From contig CM053327.1 of assembly GCA_028583605.1 (NCBI GenBank), positions 38,690,626 through 38,754,625 on the forward strand: a DNA stretch of 64,000 nt, given 5' to 3'. The stretch is from Dastarcus helophoroides. Taxonomy: Eukaryota; Arthropoda; Insecta; Coleoptera; Bothrideridae. This document shows positions 24,111 through 34,965 of the stretch, one piece after another. The notes below the pieces were generated by a model. It worked only from the letters and a program-made list of their open reading frames with translations. It searched no databases and had not been told where the DNA came from. A program made the translations under genes and the position numbers. The number at the start of each line of letters is the position of its first letter. Positions within the stretch are counted from its first letter, which is position 1.

Positions 24111-25149
24111 ACTCGTCACATTATCAAGTGGAAATTGATGGCGCTACAATTTTATCGTGCGCAGACCACTCAAAATCACTAAATTAGTTCAAAAGATTAT
24201 TGCCCAAAATACAAATTTTTGGTAAGTACCTGACTCATTTTTGATGATGATTGATGGTATCACCGCTTCAGAAGCTTAATAATAATCTCAATGTTATAAT
24301 TTTAATAGGTAGTTAAACCTCCCTTGGCATTCCTGTAAACTATTTTGCATTAAACGGACGTCACTTCTGATTCTGAAGCCTTTGATTAACATTGTAGTCA
24401 CATTTCTTTTACTTTCTTGTAAATTGTTTGATTATTGTCTCTTTTTAACTATTGAAACGAACGAATTTTAAAAAATATATACAAATTTTGAGAAAAGTGT
24501 TAAGGTGTTGAAGGTCAAAATTTCCCAGAGAAAGACAAATTTTGAGATTAAGTCAAACATTTTGAAAATATGTTGATAAATTTCGTCGAAAAAGTCGCCA
24601 TTTGCAAAAACAATAAAATGTCGAATTTTAAAAATCGAAATTTCGAAAACAAAAATGAATTTTACGTAACGAGTCCAAAGTTTAAACGTTTTGTAAAAGC
24701 CAATTTTGGGAAAAATGCCAAAAATTTGGTAAACAGACGAATTCTAAAAAAAATGTAGAAAGTTCTAGAAACAAGCCGCAATTTAGAAAAAAAATCGAAA
24801 AAATGTAATTTTGGAAAAAAGTGAAATTTAAAAATAGATCCAAATTTCGAAAAAAGAAAACTTTGAAAAAAAGATCGAGATCTTTAAAAACTATTTTACT
24901 TAACATCTCCAATTATTTCAAATTTTTACCTCTTGATTAAAAAATCAACAAAAGATGAATTTCTGAAAAATAAGTTGAATCTTCCAGTAAGTCGAATTAG
25001 AAAAAAGTAAACATTTTCAAAAATTGTCGAGTTTTGAGAAGAAAGAAATATTTGGAGTAAGTCTAAGCTTAGGAAGAAAATAGATATTAAAAAAGAAGAC
25101 TAATATAGAGAAGACTTGAAGAAGTCAAAATTGCGAAAAAAAAATTGAA

Positions 25150-25330
25150 ATACAGAACTTGTCCCCTGAAACCAAGAAAGATTAAAAAACACAACAGAGG
25201 TTGCTCTAACGTGTTTCGATAGCCAAGCTATCATCTTCAGAGAGATACTTTATTTTTAATCCTTCTTGGCTTCAGGGGACTAGATTTGTATTTCAATTTT
25301 TGAAGATAACCAAGGACCAGTGCATTCCAA
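25150..25330 (-). repeat. Foldback module of the right arm with hammerhead-like motif
   Basis: Mirror of 18970-19175, with the same inverted halves. The hammerhead-like motif is at 25204-25244 on the minus strand and is identical in its core to the left copy, as expected for palindrome arms. Confidence 0.78.
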
Positions 25331-25339
25331 CAAAATTAT

Positions 25340-26360
25340 GTCTTTTTAACTAACTAAAAATAAAATGAATAGTAAAAGCTTTTTGGAGGCTGCTTTAACT
25401 ACCTCCTTTAATGTTATAATCTCAATGTTATAATTTTAATAGGTAGTTAAACCTCCCTTGGCATTCCTGTAAACTATTTTGCATTAAACGGACGTCACTT
25501 CTGATTCTGAAGCCTTTGACTAACATTGTAGTCACATTTCTTTTACTTTCTTGTAAATTGTTCGATTATGCAATTTATGAATCAGAAATATCATTATATA
25601 TCTATTATAATTAAATATTGTCTATTTTTAACTAACTAAAAATAAAATGAGATATGAAAGCCTTTGGGGGGCTTCTTCAACTACCCTCTTTAATGTTATA
25701 ATCCCTCAATAGGTAGTTAAACCTCTCTTGGGCGCTTCTGCAAACTATTTTGCATTAAATGGACATCACTTCTAGTTCTGAAGCCTCCGACTAACACTAT
25801 AGTCACACACATTTCTTTTACTTTCTTGTAAATTGTTCTATTATGCAATTTACGAACCAGAAATATCATCATATATCTGCTAAAACTAATAATGTCTACT
25901 TAAAACTAACTAAAAATAAAACGAAATAGTAAAAGTTTTTGGGGGGTTTTTTGAACTACGTGCTTTAATGTTATAAACACTCAAGAGGTAGCTAAACCTC
26001 TCTTGGACTCTGCTTTAAATTCTTTTGCAATATATGGACGTCACTTCTGGTTCTGAAGCCTCTGACTAACACTGTAGTCAAATTTCTATTACTGTCTTGT
26101 AAATTCTTCTATTGGGCAATTTACGAATCATAAATACCATCACATATCTGCTACAACTCAATATTGTCTATGTTTAACTAACTAAAAATATAATGAAAAG
26201 TGAACGCCTTTTGGAAGCTTCGTCAACTACCTGCATTAATGCTATAACCACTCAAGGGATAGTTAAAACTTTCTTGGGCTCTACTGCAGACTCTTTTCTA
26301 ATTGGACTCTACTGTAGCCTCTTTTCTAATATAAGACGTCACTTCTGGTTCTGAAGCCTC
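25340..26360. repeat. ~272-bp tandem array, right arm
   Basis: Complement of the left array. GACGTCACTTCTG-type motifs recur near 25490, 26038 and 26335, with a GGACATCACTTCTAG variant near 25760. An extra unit lies at 24264-24445. Confidence 0.88.
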
Positions 26361-26569
26361 CGACAAACACTGAAACCGTTTTTAACGACAATAAATCGTC
26401 ATGAAATTAAAGGCCTCTTGGTGCTATTTTAACACCTCTCGTACTTTAATGTGATCAGTGCGATAGCCACATGTTTTTTAAGGGCTATTGTAAGCGCTTT
26501 GGAAACATACGTGCACAACTTCTGGTCCAGAAGTCTACTTATTTACTAATATTGGTGATGCACAAAGCA

Positions 26570-26760
26570 AGATTTCTTGTTTTGCTCGTTAACTTTTCGT
26601 TTTGTCTTGCTAAGCAAGACAAAAAGTTGTTTTACTTCTTGTCTTGCCAATTTCTTGCTGGGTTGATTTTTGTCTTGTTAGCAAGTGTCTTGTTAGCAAG
26701 TGTCTTGCTAGTAAGAGTCTTGCTAGCAAGGGTCTTACTACCAAGGGTCTTGCTCTCTCT
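26570..26760. repeat. Short CTTGCTAGCAAG-type repeats, right arm
   Basis: Mirror of 17565-17720, with an additional TTAGCAAGTGTCTTG unit, so the copy number changed after the arms formed. Confidence 0.8.
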
Positions 26761-27660
26761 TGTTCTTGCTGATTTGCTTGTTTTGCGCATGAGCAACAAC
26801 AAAACAGGTTCAGAATTGACTGACAATGAATTTAAAAAGTACATCACCTCTAAAAGGTGTACAGACAAAGTAGAACGATAAATTGTTACTAGCAAGGGCC
26901 TTGCTCTCTCTTGCTTTTGCTGGTTTGCTTGTTTTGCGCATAAGCAACAACAAAACAGGTTCAGAATTGACTGACAATGAATTTAAAAAGTACATCACCT
27001 CTGAAAGGTGCACAGACAAAGTAGAACGATAAATTGTTACTAGCAAGGGCCTTGCTCTCTCTTGCTTTTGCTGGTTTGCTTGTTTTGCGCACAAGCAACA
27101 ACAAAACAGGTTCAGAATTGACTGACAATGAATTTAAAAAGTACATCACCTCTAAAAGGTGTACAGACAAAGTAGAACGATAAATTGTTACTAGCAAGGG
27201 CCTTGCTCTCTCTTGCTTTTGCTGGTTTGCTTGTTTTGCGCATGAGCAACAACAAAACAGGTCCAGAATTGACTGACAATGAATTTAAAAAGTACATCAC
27301 CTCTAAAAGGTGTACAGACAAAGTAGAACGATAAATTGTTACTAGCAAGGGCCTTGCTCTCTCTTGCTTTCGCTGGTTTGCTTGTTTTGCGCATGAGAAA
27401 CAACAAAACAGGTTCGGAATTGACTGACAATGAATTTAAAAAGTACATCACCTCTAAAAGGTGCACAGACAAAGTAGAACGATAAATTGTTACTAGCAAG
27501 GCCTTGCTCTCTCTTGCTTTTGCTGGTTTGCTTGTTTTGCGCATGAGAAACAACAAAACAGGTTCAGAATTGACTGACAATGAATTTGAAAAGTACATCA
27601 CCTCTAATCTTTTAGACAAAGTAGAACGATAAATTGGAAAAGTACATCATCTGCAAAAGA
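26760..27660. repeat. 151-bp tandem array, right arm (about 6 units)
   Basis: TACATCACCTCT recurs about every 151 bp (near 26840, 26992, 27143, 27294, 27446 and 27597). Overlapping open frames on both strands are shadows of the repeat, as in the left arm. Confidence 0.95.
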
Positions 27661-27821
27661 TGTAAAGACAAAGTAGAAGGATCACTTTGGGTAGTGGATC
27701 AGATAGAACCATTATTAGGACGTTATCTGCTTCCAGTAGGGACATACTTTTAAAACATTATAAACAATTTAATTGCAATACATTGCGTTGCTCTAATTTT
27801 AGATCAATGGTGTAAAAAACA

Positions 27822-28046
27822 ATGTTCAACAAATTAGAGCAAATGACAATTAAAAAATTTGAGCAAAATGAAGAGAATTATATTGTTGCAAAAAGTAATG
27901 CTTGTTCTTTATCTGCTTTAAATTCTATAAGAGAAAATAGTGCGTTCAATACCTTCATGAGGTTGAAGATGGAATCAATAGAAGATGGAAGATGTTGGTC
28001 AGACATTAACTCAATCAAAACTCGAAGCATCTATTTCAACATCTAA
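27822..28046 (+). CDS. Small open frame of unknown function, partly mirrored in the left arm
   Basis: 74 codons, lysine- and glutamate-rich at the start, with a GRCWSDINSIK segment near the end. No family recognised. The mirror sequence in the left arm (about 15995-16205, minus strand) is closely similar but has an extra A in the AAAAAAGTAATGC run and other indels, so the frame is not kept there. It may be a remnant of a protein encoded by whatever element formed the arms, or chance. The start chosen is the first ATG; no promoter or splice signal supports it. Confidence 0.2.
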   Translation: MFNKLEQMTIKKFEQNEENYIVAKSNACSLSALNSIRENSAFNTFMRLKMESIEDGRCWSDINSIKTRSIYFNI

Positions 28047-28199
28047 CTAGACAGAAAGTTGATTGATATTTTAATATATTCGAATGGAAGAGGATACAAA
28101 TATTCCTTGGTGATGGTGTAAACTCTCTAATTCCTACTAGGTTTAACGACAAAATATAGTTTCATCAGAGGGACTATTTTTTTGAGCATTGTCTATTAT

Positions 28200-28335
28200 T
28201 TTTGGTGGAATGAACTAATCCTTGGTTACCTTCAAAAACTGAAATACAGAACTTGTCCTCCTGAAACCAAAAAAGATTAAAAAACACAACAAGAGCAACC
28301 TTTGTTGTGTTTTTTAATCTTTTTTTGGTTTCAGT
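28200..28335. repeat. Foldback hairpin of the right arm
   Basis: Mirror of 15688-15832. CCTGAAACCAAAAAAGATT..CACAAC is followed by about 10 nt and its complement, giving a stem of about 35 bp. A further partial copy is at 28590-28640. Confidence 0.75.
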
Positions 28336-29228
28336 TCAGTTTTCAATATTAGTAAATAGGTAGGCTTCTGGACCAGAAGTTGTGCAACGTATGTTTCCAA
28401 AGCATTTACAAGAGCCGCTAAAAGAATGTGGCTATCACAGTGATTACATAAAAGTAAGAGAGGTGTTAAAATAGCACCAAGAGGCCTTTAATTTCACGAC
28501 AATTTATTGTCGTTAAAAACAGTTTCAGTGTTTGTCTGAGGCTTCAAAACCAAAAGTGACGTATTATATTAGACAAGCGGCTACCTTTGTTGTGTTTTTT
28601 AATCTTTCTTAATTTCAGGAGACAGACCAGTCCGTTCCACCAAAACTTTGAGATTTGTTCTGAAGAATTCGAGTTTTAATTTTATGAAGTTTTTATACAT
28701 TCTTCTTGCATAAATTTTTAAGAGGTTTTTTAATTTCTCTAATTTTTTTTTTAACTTTTGGGCAACTTCAGGACATGATTTGTGTTTCAACTTTTTATAT
28801 AAACATTGATAGAGGAGACGTAGCCAATTCTATGGCTGCATTTTTTCCCTTCAGGTTTCTTCTAACCTTTTAAAATTTTTCTATGAACTGTCTGAAAATA
28901 ACTTACGATTTTTTGTAGTTTTTTTAAATCTTTCGGTAACTTTCTAAATCTTTAAAACTTTTTCTGAACCTTCGATAGATTTTTCTAAACTGTTTGGAGG
29001 GAACGGACTTGTTTATTATAAAAAAATATTTAAAAAAAGCAAGAACTCTTACTTCTTGCTAATTTCTTGACAAGAAATCTTGCTCTTGCTAAGAGAACTT
29101 CTTGTCTTATTTTGTTCTTTCCCACAAATATCTTGTCTTATTCTTGCAAAAAAAACAAGGCAATAACAAGAAAAAGCAAGACAAAAACAAGAAATTCGGG
29201 AAACACTAACTAATGTTAAAAAGTATAT

Positions 29229-29593
29229 TGTAACAAAATGTATTTATAAAATTTAGTGAGGAATTTTTCTAGAAAAATTTAATGAGGGCAGTTGCCGCGA
29301 TAATGAATAAAACGGCAGAAAAGCGCTCCAGAAATTTCCGCCAACAATAAGTGTTATCTGTATGGATTTCGTCTAGAATATCGGGAAGGTATATAAACGC
29401 GGTTGGCTTTTCCTCAGAGGTTAGTTCATTGAACAGTCACCAAGTTAGTTAGTCAATGAATAAGTTAGCTAATTAAACACTGCTAATTAGTTGGTCAGTT
29501 TAGTAAATCCATTGTACTATTCCGGAATCAATTTGGAAATTAAGTGGTTACAATTCACAAAGTGTTAATCATTCGAACCGATAACGCGCAACA
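29229..29593 (+). mobile_element. Solo LTR at the outer end of the right palindrome arm
   Basis: 365 bp, TGTAAC...GCAACA, with ATAT directly on both sides (29225-29228 and 29594-29597). It has a TATATAA box at about 29390-29396 and a CGAACCGATAACG motif near the 3' end, shared with the LTR at 42531-42904. A 4-bp ATAT duplication is known for several insect Ty3/gypsy elements, so that superfamily is likely. No internal retroelement sequence is attached. Confidence 0.88.
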
Positions 29594-29714
29594 ATATGAA
29601 TGGTAATTGTCAAAAATTACTACGATATTTGGAGGTTCTATAGAAAAACATGGCTTCTGTCATGGAAAGAAGAGATTCTGTTATGTGCAACAAATCACCA
29701 ATATGTATTTTTTT

Positions 29715-29805
29715 TTTGGTGGAACGGACTGGTCAAAAATTAAAATACAAATCTTGTCCCCTGAAACCAGGAAATATTAAAAACCAAAACAAAGGTTGCT
29801 CTTTG
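29715..29805 (+). repeat. Foldback module fragment
   Basis: TTTTGGTGGAACGGACTGG and CTTGTCCCCTGAAACCAGG are joined with the intervening GGTTATCTTC part missing. It lies outside the palindrome arm. Confidence 0.7.
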
Positions 29806-29879
29806 TAATTGTATTTCAACCAATATATATTTTTAATGTTATCTTCTTTAGTGTTTAAGGGACTTATTTCAGGGGCCAC

Positions 29880-30000
29880 CCTTCAGTTCTAATAATCATT
29901 ATTTAAATAACAATTAAACTTTATTAACGAATAAAAAGCAACAAATATTAAACAATGTACAATGTTTCGATAATTATTTGCTAACATCGGACCAGGTGTC
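29880..30000 (-). mobile_element. LTR-like end, family B
   Basis: On the minus strand it begins TGTTAGCAAATAATTATCG and contains a TTAATAAAGTTTAAT poly(A)-type motif. The same end occurs at 45244-45330 (plus) and 43005-43055 (minus). TG start plus AATAAA suggests an LTR, but its other end was not found. Confidence 0.4.
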
Positions 30001-30535
30001 AATTAATCGTTATTTTCCCAAAAGTAATACTTTTACCAAATAATCATTTTTTTTACCCTGAAAGCCTCATCTCATCATCGTAAAAACCACGATATTAATG
30101 AGATATACAATTTTCTTGGCATCGCGCTCGCCTTGGAGTTTCTCCCCGGCCTACCATTAGCCCGAAAAGTAATCACTTATTACGCATTACATTAGACTAA
30201 TTACATATTTATACGGTGCGGTCTTCTTACGGTGTCGGCTTAAACGCGGTCTGATTTTGTCTGTGCACAAGAGAACTCGATCGGCATTAAGGTTTGTTTG
30301 AGTAATTTGGGAATAACTAATTTGGGCGCTGACAATGCATTAGCCCTTCGGTGTTATTATTGAGATTAGGGGGCCTTTCCTTTCGGGTGATTAGAGAATC
30401 TAATTATTCCTCTGTGTAGACGAATAGCGCCTTCGTCAAATATTTATTTCGAGCGCCTAATTCGACGCTGGGAAGACCACGGGACTCGCCTTGGGACCAT
30501 TTAAGATCCAACTACTGTAGCTTGTTAGAAATGAT
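30001..30535. other. Unique-looking non-coding sequence
   Basis: No gene or repeat is recognised. It has moderate complexity and few homopolymer runs. Confidence 0.35.
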
Positions 30536-30539
30536 ATTG

Positions 30540-30650
30540 TGTGGTAGAGTTGTCGATTGACCTAGACTTGTAACAGCTTCGCAGCGTGCGTGCGCTCGAG
30601 CCAGAGGTCGCAAGTTCGATTCCGCCGTGCGCTGCTCAAATTTTTTTATT
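30540..30650 (+). tRNA. tRNA-related sequence (pseudogene or SINE head candidate)
   Basis: TGGTAGAGTTG (A-box-like) is at about 30542, and AGTTCGATTCC (B-box-like T-loop) at about 30613. The segment is closed by GCAGCG near 30586 and CGCTGC near 30630, and a T run follows. The spacing between boxes is too long and no clean cloverleaf forms, so it is not a functional tRNA as read. Confidence 0.3.
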
Positions 30651-31690
30651 ATATTTATTTGTTTCTGTTGGGGTTTAACAAGTGTTGACATTTTAATGAA
30701 AAAGAATGATGTGACATCAAAATAATCGCTTGCTTATTCGTAAGACGCGTACATATTTGAACCACGTCACAAACCGAACGTCGTCGCGAACCGCGCTGCT
30801 TCTAGTTTGGACGTTCATGCAAACCTGATAAGCTGCTGATAGGAGGTGCGCCCACGACTTGTCGGTCTTTCAGCGAAGCATATGCAGCTCAACAAAAATA
30901 AAACCCGTTGCGGTTGTAGAACGAGGTTTGAGTTCGAAGCTTACGACGTGGTTCGCAATGAGAGTCGGTTCGCGCGCTGTACGAGGCCTTGGTTTTCCAT
31001 GGGAAATATGAATGATGAAATACGGCGTAATCGTTATGTTTTCGTTTGCGGATAAGAACGTTCTTATTCGAAGCTTTGAGAACGGAGAATGCCAGCTAAG
31101 CTTTTAAAGCCGGCCGAATCTGATTGCGTCCACTTATGCGGATATCGCCAGATTGTATCGACGTTCGATGCAATTTCCCGAAGCGCCCCAGTTGTAATTC
31201 AATGCTATCTACTACAAATAAAGAGGAATCAGTATTTGTTAGTCCGCATTAAATGCCCACAGACACGTTATCCCACGGTTACATCTTATATATTTTAGTT
31301 AAAGGAAGGCAATAAATAAAAGCCGTGTTGGAACATTAAATTTATAGTTGGTTATACGACGGGTAACTCTCGGGGCACGGAAAATATGAAACTGAAGGCT
31401 TTTCATGGCTGGCAAGTCGATATTTTATAATTAAAACTTGTATCGCACTTTCCGATCTAGATCCATTATCCTCCACCAGTAAGCTTTTGCGGTTATTACA
31501 TTAAATTATCTATCTTGTCTCGGAAATAATAGCAAGGGGGGCTCTAATTCGAAAGCCCAACACGAGACGGCTTTTGAAAACTTTTCAACTCCCTTTAGGA
31601 ATGGCGAATGGTCCAGAAGTCCTTAGGAGTAGTGGGCTTCAATTATTTTTAAGTAGATGCGAAGAAAGGTAAACTTGTTTGCTAAGACCA
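30651..31690. other. Unique-looking non-coding sequence
   Basis: GC-richer than average. Open frames at 30846-31055 and 31089-31298 (69 codons each) show no recognisable domain. Nothing else is supported. Confidence 0.35.
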
Positions 31691-31694
31691 CAGG

Positions 31695-31860
31695 CTATAG
31701 AGACTGGACGCTTCAACCTCGTAGCATGAGAACCGTTGAATGCAAAACGCGGGGAAGAGAGAACTCGATATCCGCATACTCTTGACATGAACGGATTAAG
31801 TCAGACGTTCAGTGTTATCTTCCAAGTCACTGGTTACCCAGCAGCGTCCAGTCTATATAG
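31695..31860. repeat. 18-bp imperfect inverted repeat around 130 bp
   Basis: CTATAGAGACTGGACGCT (31695-31712) and AGCGTCCAGTCTATATAG (31843-31860) are inverted copies with one mismatch. It could be a tiny MITE or a structured RNA. No target duplication is visible. Confidence 0.55.
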
Positions 31861-31941
31861 TTTATGGTTAAGACAGTGAAGCGCAGTTTTTTTTAAGTTT
31901 GTTTTTAAGTTGCTTAATGCGGCGAATTTGCGTGATAAATC

Positions 31942-31982
31942 GCCTGATTGGTCGCGGCTTCAAACCCCGATGGTGATCAGGC
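31942..31982 (+). tRNA. tRNA-like hairpin followed by a T run
   Basis: GCCTGAT and ATCAGGC enclose GGTCGCGGCTTCAAACCCC, which resembles a tRNA T-arm (TTCAAAC). TTTTTT follows directly, as at a Pol III terminator. The arrangement parallels 30586-30645. It is too short for a complete tRNA. Confidence 0.25.
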
Positions 31983-33344
31983 ATTTTTTAATACTGTTAC
32001 GCGTCTTACTCAGAAACTCATAGCTACATAATTCTGATAACAGCAAAGCGTGTTGCTAACCCAAATTAGCGAAATGGTGACGCGAAACCATAAGATTTTC
32101 CCCAATTTATGTCCGAAAAAGTTTTTACTTCAATAAAGCGATGATAGTCCGGCGCATTCACCAAATTATAGCGTAATCTTGATTTTGAAATGGTGGATGC
32201 TCGAAAGCGAATCGCTTTATGGTTCGGGCACATATCGAAACATTTAGATTCTAACGAGACACGTCGTAAATAAATGCAAATTACAGCAACGGCTCATTTA
32301 TTCAAACGACTCAGTCTAACCGCCGCTAAAGGAAATAGCCAATAAAATCTAATACCTCCCCCATAAATACATCGGATTCATACACCGTTTTATGTAAGAC
32401 GTTCTGATGTTCAACGAACCGCAATATTCCAAAGTTTATTCCCGAAATTGCATGAGCCACACACTCACACACACACACACGGCAATCATTTTCTCTAGCA
32501 AGTAATAGAGAGCTCGAGTATTGAACGTCGGGATATCGATAGTGGAAGCGAGTGCGAGCTCTTAATAGTCCTCAAGCTTCGAGCCAAATGTCACGACAAA
32601 CATCTTCACATGTCGCTGAAGTACGTGATTCAGCTGTCTTGCCCTAGCTAAAAATAAATATTTCTCGTCAAGAAGCCAGTACCTACAGGCAACTGAGACG
32701 AGAGCCTTAGCTACTAATTAGGGAGAAGTCTATTCTAATTAATTTACCTATGAAGAAGCTTGATAAAACTCGAGAGTCGTTAATGTAACAGACGTTTCTC
32801 CCCCCTGTCAGTATATAATTTTAAACGAGGGTAAGAAGTCAATCCTTGTAATTTTTCCAAGAGCTTCAAAGGGAAATAAAAAAATGCTCCCATCTCTACG
32901 ATTTCAGGTTAAAATAGCACAGTTAACTAAGGTGCTCCATTGTCTCTCATGATGCTTTTTTGCTTTGCTGCTTTGGTATTCGTTCTTATAATAGGTGCAA
33001 TTAAATGGAAAAATTGAGCTGAATATACGATCCAGTAATATTTTAAAATCTCTAGTTAATGCAGCTTTGGCCTAGAGACACGAAAACACGACTGAAAGAA
33101 GCGGATTTTAATAGAGACACGCAACGTAGTTAACACAAATCGATGCAACACTTCGAAAACCTAATTACGTCCATCAACAAAACAGGCAAAGCGTGATTTA
33201 TTACGTCAACATGTTACCACAGAAGAAATTTCCCTCAAAGGAACATGTAATTACGAATATCAAGCAGCAAGCATCACACTTTTGCAAAAAAGTCTTCAAA
33301 ATCTAACTTTAATATTACTCCGATGCTGATTAATAGTAGACATA
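31983..33344. other. Unique-looking non-coding sequence
   Basis: No gene recognised. It includes a short (AC)n run at 32457-32480. There is no long open frame on either strand. Confidence 0.35.
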
Positions 33345-34965
33345 TCTGACCGATTTTACACCGAAGGTGACGTCACGCTCGACTGAAATTAATTTATTGA
33401 GTTCCATAACGTTTCCACGGTAAAATCAGTTTCGTAACTTAGTTACCTTTTAAGAGGATAAGTTCCAGCTACTTGATCTCGAACAAAAAAAAGATTAGGA
33501 AAAACCAGAAACCGCGGTATGCCAAAGAAATGACGTCTGGTTCACAGACAAATAGAGCCTTGGTGTAAGAACTGGGATCTCCAGATCAAGCAATAATTAC
33601 AGAAATAGTATTCCAATGGAAGAACATGCGGCGGTCTTTATGACTGAAGTATGGGCCATTCGAGGATGAGCAAATTTCCAAATCAATATGACGCCTAGTC
33701 GCTGAATCTACATCTGCACAGTAGCCGTGCAGCGTTAAATGCCCTAGAGGAGCATACCACCAGTTTGACAGTAGTGTGGGACTGTGTGCAAACCCTTAAT
33801 ATTTCTGGGGAAACGGGCTAGTCCTTGGTTATCTTCAAGAATTAGTTTTTTTAAAGTTTAATTTACTCTCAAAGGGTAACCTCCATTATGCTTTCAAAGC
33901 ACTGTGAGTGGGATGCAAAAACAAGGATAGATGGCGATGAACCGCCTTCTTAACCAAAAATAGGTTGTAATTTTTGGGGAAAATTCCTTTCGGTAACAAG
34001 TTTCATAACTTGGAAGTTCTATAGAAAAAAAAATCTCCTTAGACAGAAGTCCTCACTGTGTCAAGCTGGACCGCACAGGGATTTGCTGTCTCCGGCTGTC
34101 TAGTACGCCCCTCAAGAATCTTGCCCTTGGGGGGATCAATCCTATTAGTTCCTGCGAGCATCTTCCGTGATAGTACTTGTAGAAAAGAGACAAGTCACCA
34201 ACCATACGCCTGTGCTCTAGTGTTTCGAGAGAATCGGTCAGACTCTCGTCATCAATTAGGCGAATCGCTCTTCTCGCCTCAAGAATCTTGCCCTTGGGGG
34301 GATCAATCCTATTAGTTTCTGCGAGCATCTTCCATGATAGTATTTCTAGAAAAGAGACAAGTCACCAACCATACGCCTGTGCTCTAGTGTTTCGAGAGAA
34401 TCGGTCGGATTCTCGTCATCAATTAGGCGAATCGCTCTTCTCGCCTCAAGAATCTTGCTATTGGGGGATCAATCCTATTAGTTCCTGTGAGCATCTTCCA
34501 TACTAGTACTTGTAAAAAAGAGACAGGTCACCAACCATACGCCTGTGCTCTAGTGTTTCGAGGAAATCGGTCAGACTCTCGTCATCAATTAGGCGAATCG
34601 CTCTTCTTTGAATTGAACACAAAAGACCTAAAGTGTGTTTTGGGGCTGACTCCAAACATGAGAACAGTATTGGCTAGTGTTGGCCTAACTTGAGTTTTGT
34701 ATAGTGTTAATAGCTGATGAGATGTGAAGTACTTTTTAGCTCTAAAAGAAAAGCCTAGCTTCTGAGAGACGGATTTGGCAGTAACGCGCACATGATCGTC
34801 CCAAGAAAAGTAAGTGCTCGCATTCACTCCTAGAATGGATAGATTAGATCCCATCGGAAGGATTTTACCGTCCTTTAGTATGTTTGTTGCATTATTTCTT
34901 GATGTTTTCTTAGGGAAAACCGCGGCCTGAGATTTTGAAGAGTTGAAGTCAACCAAATTGTTGAC
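33345..34965 (-). pseudogene. Jockey-like non-LTR retrotransposon fragment, copy B
   Basis: The minus strand encodes the region after the reverse transcriptase active site: NNLVDFNSSKSQ, ILGVNAS, FSWDDHV, QKLGF, YFTSHQLLTLYK and the C-terminal SLETLEHRRMVGDLSLFYKY, LIGLIPPRARFL. It is followed by a 3' untranslated end with CCAAGGACTAGCCCGTTTCC. Frameshifts break the frame. The 55-codon C-terminal block is tandemly repeated three times (34111-34610), in frame (165 bp). It forms a tandem pair with copy A, the join lying near 34965, where both units start with the TGACGTCACGCTC block. Confidence 0.82.
34111..34610 (-). repeat. 165-bp tandem repeat inside the retrotransposon gene
   Basis: CCTCAAGAATCTTGC recurs at about 34111, 34276 and 34444. 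The period of 165-168 bp equals 55-56 codons. Two units of the same repeat occur in copy A (about 35870-36050, with a partial unit from 35715). Confidence 0.88.

Larger units (their letters stand above)
19946..24263. other. Spacer between the palindrome arms
   Basis: About 4.3 kb without inverted counterpart. It holds the (TATAG)n microsatellite, an outlying copy of a CCAGAAGTG motif near 20186, moderately complex non-coding sequence from 20.24 to 23.56 kb (no gene recognised; open frames such as 22042-22296 and 22079-22291 overlap on opposite strands), and an AAAAGCCAACATTATC repeat zone. A small duplication of CAATCGACCAGACG lies near 23130-23160. Confidence 0.6.
24264..29593. repeat. Right arm of the giant inverted repeat
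   Basis: This is the reverse complement, block by block, of 14208-19945. It ends at its outer edge in the plus-strand LTR 29229-29593, followed by ATAT. Differences from the left arm include six rather than eight 151-bp units, one extra ~272-bp unit at the inner edge, absence of the nested non-LTR insert, and many point changes, so it is not an exact copy. Confidence 0.92.
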
